A DNA stretch of 64,000 bases from Betaproteobacteria bacterium. GTDB lineage: Bacteria > Pseudomonadota > Gammaproteobacteria > Burkholderiales > Burkholderiaceae_C. The first letter of the stretch is position 1; each line of letters starts with the position of its first letter. A model generated the notes under the pieces. That model did no database searches, had not been told where the DNA came from, and saw only the letters and a program-made list of their open reading frames with translations. Below are positions 35,989-44,849 of this stretch, in pieces. A program made the position numbers and the translations under genes. Where the stretch lies: contig JADJWD010000007.1 of NCBI GenBank assembly GCA_016716535.1, positions 434,001-498,000 of the forward strand, written 5' to 3'.

Positions 35989-38015
35989 ATGATCCTCACG
36001 CTGCTGGCGGTTTCGCTCAACGATCAGGCGCTCAGCCGGCCGATCACCGCGCGCTTCGACGCCGCCGGCGGCACGATCGGCCGCGCCGACCACAGCACGA
36101 TGGCGCTGCCCGACCCCGAGCGCTTCATCTCGCGCAAGCAGGCCGAGATCGTCTGCGTCGCCGACGGCTTCATGATCCGCAACGTCGGCGCGGCCAACCC
36201 GATCACCGTCGCGCAGCGCGCGCTGGCCGCCGGCGAGGCCGCGCCGCTGCGGCACGGCGACGAGGTGCGCATCGGCGGCTACCTGCTGCGCGCGCAGGTC
36301 GGTGGCGGTGCGGGCAGCGGCCGGGCCGCAACCGGCGACGTGGCGGCCACGGTGGCCTCGGGCGTGCAGGCGCCGGCGCGGCCGCTCGCGCCGCCGCCAC
36401 CGGCAGCCGCTTTCGGTGCGTCGCCTGCGCTGGCGAGCGACAACCCGTTTGCCGACCTGTTCGGGTCGGCAGCGGCACCGGCGGGCGCGCCGGTCGCAGC
36501 AGTGGACCCGGCCGGCGCGGCCGGCGCGGCCGATAGCCCGTTTGCGGATCTGCTCGGACCGGCAACGCCGGCGAGTGCGCCCGCGCCCGCACCCGCACCC
36601 GCACCCGCGCTCGCACGCGCACCCTCCGTCGCGCCCGCGGCGGCGCGTGGCACGCCGAGCGCCGCCGACGACCCGTTCGCCGACCTGATGCCGCCGCCGG
36701 CCGGCATCACCGCGTCGCTCGGCGGCGTCGCGGCGCCCGCATCGGCCGCCGGCGGGGCGCGCTTGCCGGACGATTTCGATCCGTTCGCTTCCGGCTCGGC
36801 GGGCCTGGCGCCGTCGCCGCGCTCGGCGCCTTCCCCTGCGTCGTTGCCCGACGACTGGGGCCTCGGCACCGCGAGTGCGGCACCGGCAGGCGCGTCCGCG
36901 TCGGCCGCCGACCCGTTCGCCGATCTGTTCGGCGACGGTTCGGGCGCGCGCGCCGGTGCGCCGTCGATCGATCAGGCCTTCGGCCTGCCGGCGCCGGCGG
37001 CGACGACGCGCTCGCCCGCTTCGTCGGCGAGGCCGCCGGCGGGCCGGGGCCGGCCCCGGCGGCCGGGGGCGGCGCGTCGCTGCCGACCGATCCGCTGCTG
37101 CTGTTCGGAGCCGAGCCGGCAGGCACTGCCGCGCCGCCGCCGGCAGGCCAGCGCGCGCCCGCGGGGCCGGTGGCGCTGCCCGACGACCTGCCGGCCGTGC
37201 ACGGCGCCTTCACGCCGCCGCGCGTGCCGTCGCCGTCACCCCCACCGCCCACGTCGCCACCACCGCCTCGGCGTGACGCACGCCCCGCCGCGGGCGCCGG
37301 CGCGCCGACGGCGGGGCCCGCCGCACCCGCAAGAGCGGCGCCACTGCGGCCACCGGCCGCCTCGCCGGCGCGCGCCGCTGCGCCAACCTCGGCCGCCGAT
37401 TCCGCCGCCCTCTGGCGCGCCTTCTGCGAAGGCGCCGGCATCGACCTGCCGGCGCCCGGCGGCGAAGGCGAGGCGCTGATGCGCCACATCGGCCGCGTGT
37501 TGCGCGCCGCCGTCGAGGGCACGCTGCAGCTCGTCGCGGTGCGCGCCAGCACCAAGCACGAGATGCGCGCGCAGGTGACGCAGATCCGCTCGTCGGCGAA
37601 CAACCCGTTGAAGTTCTCGCCCGATGCCGCCAGCGGCCTTGCGCAGCTGCTGACGCCGCCGCAGCGCGGCTTTCTCGACGGCGCGGCGGCGATGGACGAC
37701 GCGATGCAGGACCTCGTCGGCCACTCGATCGGCACCGTGGCCGGCATGCGCGCGGCCATCGAAGGCATGCTCGCGCGCTTCGACCCGGCGGCGCTGGAGA
37801 GCCAGCTCGGCGCCGGCTCGCGGCTGGCCAACCTGCTGCCGATGAACCGCAAGGCGCGGCTGTGGGAGCTGTACCTTCAGCACCACCGGCAGATCCGCGA
37901 CGAGGCCGAGGAGGACTTCCACACCGTCTTCGGCCGCGCCTTCGTCGCCGCCTACGAGGAGCAGGTCGACCGACTAGAACAGCAGCAGCGGCAGCGGCAG
38001 GGCCCGCGGCGCTGA
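35989..38015 (+). CDS. tagH: T6SS FHA-domain protein TagH, frameshifted in this sequence
   Basis: The N-terminal part (frame from ATG 35989) is a forkhead-associated domain: GGTIGRADHSTMALPDPERFISR, split here as the GR-box and the SRKQAEI core. A long disordered linker follows. The C-terminal part in another frame, to 38015, is the conserved TagH tail: LWRAFCEGAGIDLPAP, LKFSPDAASGLAQLL, PPQRGFLDGAAAMDDAMQDL and FGRAFVAAYEEQVDRLEQ. The two join if one base is restored near 36990-37002, giving about 675 residues. FHA proteins read the phosphorylation set by PpkA and PppA. Either a base-call error or a real mutation. Confidence 0.82.
36439..36933 (+). repeat. Repeated PFADL peptide motif in the TagH linker
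   Basis: The linker of tagH codes four copies of a short motif: DNPFADLFG (36439-36465), DSPFADLLG (36532-36558), DDPFADLM (36667-36690) and ADPFADLFG (36907-36933), with a weaker DPFAS near 36780. Spacing is irregular and the DNA is not identical between copies, so the peptide, not the DNA, seems to be conserved. Confidence 0.6.
36580..36612 (+). repeat. Short CCCGCA direct repeat (Ala-Pro) in tagH
   Basis: A run of near-identical hexanucleotides (CCCGCG/CCCGCA) codes an alanine-proline dipeptide repeat in the disordered linker of TagH. Such stretches change length easily. Confidence 0.5.
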
Positions 38016-38162
38016 GCGCGCCCCGAGAAAGGGGGAGCTGCTCGCGCCGCGCGCCGCGCCGGGTGCTTGCCCGCCCGCCTCGTTGTCGCAGATGATGGCG
38101 CCGCCGTGACGCGGCGACACAACGCGCGCGCCGGCTCCACCTCACGAAAACAACCAACGCCC

Positions 38163-38963
38163 ATGTCGCGCCTGCGCATCGCCAGTTGCACCGACCCCGG
38201 TGCGCGCGGCGGCAACGAGGATGACCATCGCCACGGCAGCGGCGCTGCCGGCCACTACGCCGTGCTCGCCGACGGCGCCGGCGGCCACTCGCGCGGCGAG
38301 GAGGCGTCGTACCGCGCCGTCGAGAGCATCGCGCGCGCGCTCGCCGCCGGCGACGCCGAGTTCTCGCCCGAGTACCTGACCCGCGTCGTGCGCGACGCGC
38401 ACGCCGACCTGCTGCGCGAGCAGCAGGGGCAGCGGCGCCCCGAGCAGCGCATGCATACGACGGTCGTCGCGCTGTGGGTGCACCCGTCGCTCGAGCAAGT
38501 GCTGTGGACGCACGTCGGCGACTCGCGCCTGTACCGCGTGCGGCACGGCCAGGGCGAGCTGCTGACACAGGACGACAGCATCGTGCAGCACATGGTGCGC
38601 TCGGGCATGTTGAGCGAAGAGCAAGGCCGCGCGCACCCGCAGAAGAACCACCTGCTGGCCGCACTCGGCATCGACGGCGAGATCACGCCGCACACCGTCG
38701 TGCGCCCGGTCGAGGTGATGGAGGGCGACGCGTTCCTGCTCACCAGCGACGGCTGGTGGGACAGCTTCGAGCCGAGCGACATCGCCGCGGCGCTGCACCG
38801 CTCGGATTCGCCCGAGCAGTGGCTCGACGACATGCGCCGGCAGATCGCCGCGCGCGCCGTGCCGCGGCAGGACAACTACACCGCGGTGGCGGTGTGGGTG
38901 GGCGACCCGGGCGACATGACGATCGCCCGCTTCGAGGACACGGTGCCGCGCGGGTTGCGGTGA
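38163..38963 (+). CDS. pppA: T6SS serine/threonine protein phosphatase PppA (PP2C type)
   Basis: 266 residues. PP2C metal-binding motifs are all present: GGNEDDH near the start, VLADGAGGHSRGEEAS, WTHVGDSRLYRVRHG, LTSDGWWDSF and DNYTAVAVWV. PppA removes the phosphate that PpkA puts on the FHA protein and so turns T6SS firing down. It follows tagH by 147 bases. ATG 38163 matches the family start; an upstream in-frame ATG at 38067 adds a basic tail without similarity. It converges on tagF, 12 bases away. Confidence 0.88.
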   Translation: MSRLRIASCTDPGARGGNEDDHRHGSGAAGHYAVLADGAGGHSRGEEASYRAVESIARALAAGDAEFSPEYLTRVVRDAHADLLREQQGQRRPEQRMHTTVVALWVHPSLEQVLWTHVGDSRLYRVRHGQGELLTQDDSIVQHMVRSGMLSEEQGRAHPQKNHLLAALGIDGEITPHTVVRPVEVMEGDAFLLTSDGWWDSFEPSDIAAALHRSDSPEQWLDDMRRQIAARAVPRQDNYTAVAVWVGDPGDMTIARFEDTVPRGLR

Positions 38964-38975
38964 CGCCGGGGCTCT

Positions 38976-39722
38976 CTATCCCGGCGCCAGCATTGCCGCG
39001 AAGTCGCCCGCCGTCGGCAGCCCGGGCACGAGGCGGCAGGTGCTGGCACCGCCTTGCGGGCGCCATGACCACCACAGGCTCGCGCCGCTGAGCCGGCGCT
39101 GCCATTCGGCGGCCGCGAGGCCGGCCGTGAGGTCGGCCGGCGAGCAATCGGCGGGCAGTTGCAACACGGCCGCCGCGGGGGCTTGCGCAGTCGAGCGCGC
39201 AGTCTGCGCCGCCGGCGTCATCGGCTGGAGCCACGGCCTCAATAGCTCTGGCGTCAGGCCTGCGGAATCAGCAACACCCGGCCACGGTGGCAGTTCGGCC
39301 AGCGCCCGATCGAAGCGCTCGACATCCACCTCGTCAGCCAGCGTCTCGAGCACCGCCCCGCCGACGCGCTGCCACCACAGCCCCAGGTGCGCGAGCGCGG
39401 CGCCGTCGGCCGGCGGCGCGGCGCGCGGCTGCAGCACGACGAGCGGGAAATAACGCCCGACGTTGTCGCAGCTGGGCATCAGGAGGCCGAACCACCAGCC
39501 GTCGCCGAGCACGCGCGGCCCGAGCACGAAGCGCTGCAGCGGCGCCGCGAGGTACAAGTCCAGCCAGTCGTCGCCAAGCTGCTCGCGGCTGCCGGCCACC
39601 ACGTCAGAGAGCCAGCGGTCCAGCGCCTGCTGCGCTGCCGTCGGCACGCGGCGGCCGGCGAAGTCACCCAGTGTGGCGAGCTTGCCGTACCAGCCCGGCG
39701 CAGCGAGGTCCGGGCCGGTCAC
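38976..39722 (-). CDS. tagF: T6SS-associated regulator TagF
   Basis: 248 residues starting at GTG 39722. The TagF signature is clear: GWYGKLATLGDFAGRRVP, ALDRWLSDVVAGSREQLG, LYLAAPLQRFVLGP and GLLMPSCDNVGRYFPLVV. TagF represses T6SS activity after translation, in some species by binding the FHA protein. The gene begins 16 bases after the tssM stop, so it belongs to the tssJKLM-tagF operon. Confidence 0.9.
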   Translation of the reverse strand: MTGPDLAAPGWYGKLATLGDFAGRRVPTAAQQALDRWLSDVVAGSREQLGDDWLDLYLAAPLQRFVLGPRVLGDGWWFGLLMPSCDNVGRYFPLVVLQPRAAPPADGAALAHLGLWWQRVGGAVLETLADEVDVERFDRALAELPPWPGVADSAGLTPELLRPWLQPMTPAAQTARSTAQAPAAAVLQLPADCSPADLTAGLAAAEWQRRLSGASLWWSWRPQGGASTCRLVPGLPTAGDFAAMLAPG

Positions 39723-39738
39723 GTGCGAGCCCTTCTCG

Positions 39739-42700
39739 TCAAAGGCCCATCGGGCACTGGAACGAGCGCACGTCGGGCAGGCGCAGCGGGTTGCGCACGC
39801 TGCTGCTGGTGACGTCGAAGATCGCCTTGCGGCCGTCGATGTCGAAGGTGGCGCGGAACTTCTCGGGCGAATTGCCCGGCGTGATCGCGACGCGCTCGAA
39901 GAGGCGGAACAGCGCCCACGGCCCGTCGTTGACGAGGCCGCTGCCGCCGGCGGGCTGCACGGTGACGCGCACGACGCCGCTGCCGCGCGGCCCGGGCCAC
40001 TTGATCTCGGCCGGGATCTGCGGGCCGTGGTCATAACGCAGCAACTGACCGTCCACGTCGAGCAGGAACTCCTTCAGCCGCGCGTCCATCTCGAACGGCT
40101 TCATCACCAGCCGCACGCCGGGCATCGGGCCGGCGGCGAAGAACGCGTCGCGGATCTCCTTGGCGCGCTGGAACTGCGGCAGCGTGCCGAGGTCGGTGCC
40201 CAGCGGCGCGCCGTCCACCGGCAGGAAGCGCCACGGCCGCGTGCTCGTGTCGACGTACGGCGCGAGCTTGGTCTGCATCTGCTCGAACTTGCCGCTGGGC
40301 CCGAACAAGGCGGCGAAGTCGGCCGGTGTCACCTCGCGCGCCGCCGTCGGGTCGAACGGATAGCGGCCGGTGATCGCCTGCTGGCAGAACTCGCCGACCA
40401 CCGATCGCACCTCGGCGGCGAGCGAGCCGCGCAGCGCGATGCTGGCGGCGCGGCCGGCGCTCGAGCCGAGCGAATCGAGCAGGCCGCGCACCGGCTCGGG
40501 CGAGTTGCCGCCCTCGGCCTTGATCTGGTTGGGCAGCGGCGACGACGGCGGCGGCGCCTTCGCCTTCAGCGCCTGGTCGACCGCGATCAGGTGGACTTGC
40601 AGTTCCTTCAGCCGCTCGACGAGGCCGTCGATCGGCGGCTTGCCGCCTTCGGGCGCGGTGACGAGGTTGCGCAGGCCGCGGAACTCGTCGTCGACGATGA
40701 GTTCGAGCCGCTCGCCCGGCGCGAGCAGCGGCGCGGCGGCGCCGATCGCCCCGGCCACGACCTGCCGGCCGCGATCGACGAGCGAGCTGGCCGCGCCGGC
40801 AGCGCCCGGCTGCGGCGCGAGCAGCGTCGTCTCCTTCGAGAAGCGCTTGAGCATCGGCACGAGCGGCGTGTCGGGCCCGGAGAGGAAGCGCGTCTTCTCG
40901 ATCGCCTGCGCCATGCTCGTCAGCGGTTGCAGCCGCACGTCGGCGATGTAGGCGCGCCAAGTGTCGCGGTATTCGTTGAGATACAGGCGCCGCACGTCGT
41001 CGACGACGCGCGTGCCGAGCAGGCCGTCGGCGGCTTGTGCGGCTTGCGCCGCGGCCTGGCCCGGCGTCGCCGCGCTCGGCGCTGCGGTCTCGATGCCGAG
41101 CACCCAGCTCTGTTCGGCAGCCAGCGTGCGCGCCACCTCGCCGACCACCTTCTGGAAGCCCTTGTGGTAGCCGTCGTAGGTGAAGAGGCCCGGCACGCCC
41201 TTGGTCAGCGGCAGGCCGCTGGCGCGCACGAAGACGAGTTGCGCATTCGGCCCGCCGGCCTGCGCGACAGAGACTTCGTGAAACTCGGCGCCGAGGCCGC
41301 GCTGGCGCATGCGGTTGTAGACGCGCTGCTGCAACGGCACGGCGGCCAGCCGCGTGCGTGTCGCATCGATCAGCGCCTGGTCGCGCGGCAGCGGCGAGAC
41401 GGTGGCGCCGCGTTCGAGCAGCCCGTCGAGGTGGGCCGACAGCGCCGCCCGCTGATCGACGCCGATCTCGCGGCCGAGCCGCGCTTCCCAGTCGGCCTCG
41501 ATGTGCTGCTTCAACGACGCGGCCTCGAAGCGCGCCGGCTCGTACATCATGAGGTACGCCTTCAGCGCCTCGTACAGCGAGTCGGGCTGGTCGGTGGCGC
41601 GCAGTTGCTCCTCGACGCGCAGCGCAAGTCGCGGCTGCACCGCGTCGACGAGCATGCGCTGGTAGGCGCCGCGAGCCGCGCCGTCGAGCTTGTCGCCCTG
41701 GTAGAGGCCGAAGCCGAGTGACCACGGCACCGAACCGCCTTCACCCAGGCCTGCCACGGGGCCCGCATCACTGGCCAGGCGCCGCGTCGCCTCCAGCGCC
41801 GGCAGCACCGGCAAGAGGTCGGCCGTCGTGCGGTTGGGTGTCTCCTGCACCTGGCGGCGCACGAGGTCGACACGTTGCGCGACCGCGTCGACGTAACCCG
41901 CGTTGTTGCGCCAGCTCATCGTCCACGCGCCGAGCAGGCCGAGCGAGACGAGCGCCACCGCCGCGTAGCCGGCGATCGCCAGCGCGCTGCGCTGGCGCTC
42001 CCAGCGGCGGTCGGTACCGGCGAGGCCGTGCTCGGCGAAGACGACCTCGGTCAGCAGCCGCTGCAGGAAGAAGCTGCGGCCGCTGCTCTTTTGCGGCGGC
42101 AGGATCGACTGCTCGATGCGGTAGCGGCGGGCGACGGCGCCGAGCACGCGGTCGATCGGCGTGCCTTCCTGCGTGCCGCTGACGAAGTACAGGCCGCGCA
42201 GCATCGGCTCGGCCTCGTACGGCGACGGCGCGAAGACCTGGCGCGTGAAGTCGGCGAGCGGCGCGCCGAGGTTGGCGAACTGGTTCGGGAAGCCGTAGAT
42301 GCGCGCGCGCCGCGTCGTGTCGCTCTCGGCTTGCAGGCGGTCGACGAGGCCCTGGTCGAGGCGTTCGAGCAGCGCGTTGAACTCGGGCTGCTGGCGCTCG
42401 CTCCAGTTGCCGGCCGGCACCTTGGGCGAAGGCAGCGCGAACGTGAAGCCCCACGGTGTCGCGCGCTGGTCCTTGTCGAGCGCGGCGAAGTGCTCGGCGA
42501 AGCCGGCGAGCAGGTCGCACTTCGTGACGAGCAGGTAGATCGGGATGCGGATGCGCAGCTGCTCGTGCAGCTCCTGCACGCGCGCTCGCACGGCCTGCGC
42601 GTGTCGCTCGCGGTCGGCGGCGCTCTTGCCGACGAGGTCGGCAACCGAGACGGTGACGAGCACGCCGTTCAGCGGCTGGCGCTTGCGCGCGCCCTTGAGC

Positions 42701-43365
42701 AGGTCGACGAATCCGTTCCAGGTGGCCTTGTCCTGCGCCGCGTCGCTGTCTTGCGTCGTGAAGCGGCCGGCGGTGTCGATCAGCACCGCCTGGTCGGTGA
42801 ACCACCAGTCGCAAAGGCGCGTGCCGCCGACGCCGCGCACCGCGTGTTCGCCGAGCTGCTTGGCGAGCGGGAAGTTCAGCCCCGCGTTGCGCAGCGCCGT
42901 CGTCTTGCCGGAGCCGGGCGCGCCGATGATCAGGTACCAGGGCAACTGGTAGAGGTAGCGCCCGCCAAGCTGGTTCTTCAGCCGCGCCCACAGCCCCTGA
43001 CCCGAGCTGGCGCTGGTGCCGAAGCGCGCGTTGCGCAGCGTCGCCAGCGCTTCGGCGAAGCGCTTGCGCACGGCGGCCACCTCGGCGCTTTCCGTGGCGG
43101 CTGCGGCACCGGCCGGCGCGGCGGCGAGTTGATCGACGACCTTGCGGTTGCCCTGGCGCGCGCGCACGAGCTTCCACACGACGAGGCCGACGACGAGCAC
43201 CAGCACGACGGCGGTGACGACCCAGCGCGACGTGTTGCTCTCGAGCGGCCGCCAGGTGCCCACCGCAACGAGCGGGCCGATGATCCACAGCACGGCCAAG
43301 AGCGCGGCCAGCAGCAGCGCGCCGAGCGTCCAGCGGTTGAAGAGGAAGCCGAAGATCTTGCCCAT
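39739..43365 (-). CDS. tssM: T6SS inner-membrane protein TssM (IcmF)
   Basis: 1208 residues, the full family length. Two N-terminal membrane helices (LGALLLAALLAVLWIIGPLV and WVVTAVVLVLVVGLVVWKLV) flank a short loop; a third lies near residue 440 (ALAIAGYAAVALVSLGLLG). The cytoplasmic domain has Walker A GAPGSGKT at 148-155 and RFTTQDSDAAQDKATWNGF. The large periplasmic part reaches to TssJ. The C-terminal beta domain includes PFEMDARLKEFLLDVDGQLL. The order tssJ-K-L-M-tagF on the minus strand is standard. Confidence 0.97.
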   Translation of the reverse strand: MGKIFGFLFNRWTLGALLLAALLAVLWIIGPLVAVGTWRPLESNTSRWVVTAVVLVLVVGLVVWKLVRARQGNRKVVDQLAAAPAGAAAATESAEVAAVRKRFAEALATLRNARFGTSASSGQGLWARLKNQLGGRYLYQLPWYLIIGAPGSGKTTALRNAGLNFPLAKQLGEHAVRGVGGTRLCDWWFTDQAVLIDTAGRFTTQDSDAAQDKATWNGFVDLLKGARKRQPLNGVLVTVSVADLVGKSAADRERHAQAVRARVQELHEQLRIRIPIYLLVTKCDLLAGFAEHFAALDKDQRATPWGFTFALPSPKVPAGNWSERQQPEFNALLERLDQGLVDRLQAESDTTRRARIYGFPNQFANLGAPLADFTRQVFAPSPYEAEPMLRGLYFVSGTQEGTPIDRVLGAVARRYRIEQSILPPQKSSGRSFFLQRLLTEVVFAEHGLAGTDRRWERQRSALAIAGYAAVALVSLGLLGAWTMSWRNNAGYVDAVAQRVDLVRRQVQETPNRTTADLLPVLPALEATRRLASDAGPVAGLGEGGSVPWSLGFGLYQGDKLDGAARGAYQRMLVDAVQPRLALRVEEQLRATDQPDSLYEALKAYLMMYEPARFEAASLKQHIEADWEARLGREIGVDQRAALSAHLDGLLERGATVSPLPRDQALIDATRTRLAAVPLQQRVYNRMRQRGLGAEFHEVSVAQAGGPNAQLVFVRASGLPLTKGVPGLFTYDGYHKGFQKVVGEVARTLAAEQSWVLGIETAAPSAATPGQAAAQAAQAADGLLGTRVVDDVRRLYLNEYRDTWRAYIADVRLQPLTSMAQAIEKTRFLSGPDTPLVPMLKRFSKETTLLAPQPGAAGAASSLVDRGRQVVAGAIGAAAPLLAPGERLELIVDDEFRGLRNLVTAPEGGKPPIDGLVERLKELQVHLIAVDQALKAKAPPPSSPLPNQIKAEGGNSPEPVRGLLDSLGSSAGRAASIALRGSLAAEVRSVVGEFCQQAITGRYPFDPTAAREVTPADFAALFGPSGKFEQMQTKLAPYVDTSTRPWRFLPVDGAPLGTDLGTLPQFQRAKEIRDAFFAAGPMPGVRLVMKPFEMDARLKEFLLDVDGQLLRYDHGPQIPAEIKWPGPRGSGVVRVTVQPAGGSGLVNDGPWALFRLFERVAITPGNSPEKFRATFDIDGRKAIFDVTSSSVRNPLRLPDVRSFQCPMGL

Positions 43366-43428
43366 GGGGGACGAGCCTCGCGCGGCGTTGCGTCGGTGAA
43401 GCGCAGTAGCGGTGGGGCGATGCGGCGT

Positions 43429-44805
43429 TCAGCGCGGCGCCGCAGCGGCGGGCGCCGCGGACACCGCTGCGGCCACCGCGGTTTGCAGCGTGATCTCGAC
43501 GCGGCGGTTCAGCGCGCGGTTCACGGCGCTGTCGTTGGGCGCCACCGGGTCGCCGTCGGCCCGGCCTTCGGCGCGCACGCGTTCGCGCGGCAGGCCGGCG
43601 GTGACGAGCAGGTCGCGCACCGCGGCGGCGCGGCTGTCCGACAGGTGCCAGTTGCTGGGGAAGCGCAGCGTGCGAATCGGCGTGTTGTCGGTGTAGCCGG
43701 TGACGAGGACGTTGCCGCCAACGCGCGCCATCGCCTCGCCGATGCGGCGCATCAGCGCCTCGCGTTCGGGCACGAGCGTGGCACTGGCAGGCGCGAAGAG
43801 GCCATCGCCGCGCACGGTGACGACGCTGCGGTCGATCTCGTCGCGCACGGCGACGATGCCGGCGCGGATGTCGGGTTCGAGGAAGACCGCCAGCCGCGGC
43901 TTGGCCGCCGGCTGCGCGACGGCGGCGACCGGCGGCGCCAGGCGCAACGACTGGATCTGGCCGTACACCGGGTCCGAGCGCGCAGCCAGCGTCGTCGAGA
44001 ACGCGGCGTAGGCGCCGCCGAGCACGAGCACCGCGACGAGCCCCGTCAGCGCCAGCGGCAGCCAGCTGAGCCCCTTGCGCTCGGGCAGCGGCTGCCCTGC
44101 CCAGTGTTGCGCGAGCGGTGCCGGGTACGGCCCGCGGGCCTGCGCGAGGAGTTGCGCGAGCTTGGCGCGCACCGCTTCGAGTTGCGCGCGGCCGCCCTGG
44201 ACGACGCGGTAGCGGCCCTCGAAGCCGAGCGCGATGGCGGCATAGATCAGTTCGAGCAGGTCGCGGTTGGCGGCCGGCTTGTCGGCCAGCCGAGCCATCA
44301 GCTGGAAGACCTTCTCGCCGCCCGACGCCTCGTTGTGGAACTCCGCGAGCAGGCTGTGCCGGCCCCACGTGCCGCCGCCGCCCCAGGGCGTGTCGGCAGC
44401 CGCCTCGTCGAGCATCGTGCACAGGATGTAGCGCGCGGCCATCACGCGCTCGGGCGCGACGCCGTGCGCCTGCGCGGCGGCGACGAAGTCGCGCACGCCT
44501 TGCGCGAGCGAGGCGCGCACCGCCGCCGGGTCGGCGCTGCGCATCTGGCGCAGCGACGGCACGAGCAACATCAGGCGGTTGGCCGCCGCGAGCAGCGGGC
44601 TCAGGCCGTGGTCGACCGGTGCGTCGCCCGCGGCCGCGCCGGCACCGCCGCCGACGACGGTGTGGCCGCTCTCGCCGCCGAACGATGCGGCGCCCGGTGC
44701 GTACTGCGCCGCGCGGCCCGCAGGATTGGGCTTGACGAACGTGCGCCCCTCGCCGCCGCCGGCCGGGCCGAACGGGTCGTCGATAGGGGGGCGTTCACCG
44801 GCCAT
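43429..44805 (-). CDS. tssL: T6SS inner-membrane protein TssL with OmpA-like domain
   Basis: 458 residues. The cytoplasmic DotU/IcmH domain has ANRLMLLVPSLRQMRSADPAA, ARYILCTMLDEAAADTPWG and LLAEFHNEASGGEKVFQLM. One membrane helix (LPLALTGLVAVLVLGGAYAAF) lies near residue 250-270. The C-terminal OmpA/MotB-type domain binds peptidoglycan: TGYTDNTPIRTLRFPSNWHL, SRAAAVRDLL and NRRVEITL. This is the extended TssL that anchors itself to the cell wall and so makes a separate TagL unnecessary. Confidence 0.96.
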   Translation of the reverse strand: MAGERPPIDDPFGPAGGGEGRTFVKPNPAGRAAQYAPGAASFGGESGHTVVGGGAGAAAGDAPVDHGLSPLLAAANRLMLLVPSLRQMRSADPAAVRASLAQGVRDFVAAAQAHGVAPERVMAARYILCTMLDEAAADTPWGGGGTWGRHSLLAEFHNEASGGEKVFQLMARLADKPAANRDLLELIYAAIALGFEGRYRVVQGGRAQLEAVRAKLAQLLAQARGPYPAPLAQHWAGQPLPERKGLSWLPLALTGLVAVLVLGGAYAAFSTTLAARSDPVYGQIQSLRLAPPVAAVAQPAAKPRLAVFLEPDIRAGIVAVRDEIDRSVVTVRGDGLFAPASATLVPEREALMRRIGEAMARVGGNVLVTGYTDNTPIRTLRFPSNWHLSDSRAAAVRDLLVTAGLPRERVRAEGRADGDPVAPNDSAVNRALNRRVEITLQTAVAAAVSAAPAAAAPR

Positions 44806-44849
44806 CGCAGCCTTCCTGGGTCATCGGGGCGCGCGCTTCGGTCAGCGTC

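Noticed and set aside
36985..37005. Programmed ribosomal frameshift in tagH
   Set aside because: There is no slippery heptamer or following structure of the known type, and two other genes show similar indels, which points to sequence error.
39463..41721. Plus-strand open frame of 752 codons opposite tssM and tagF
   Set aside because: Shadow frame with His/Arg/Asp bias and no motifs; tssM on the other strand is clear.
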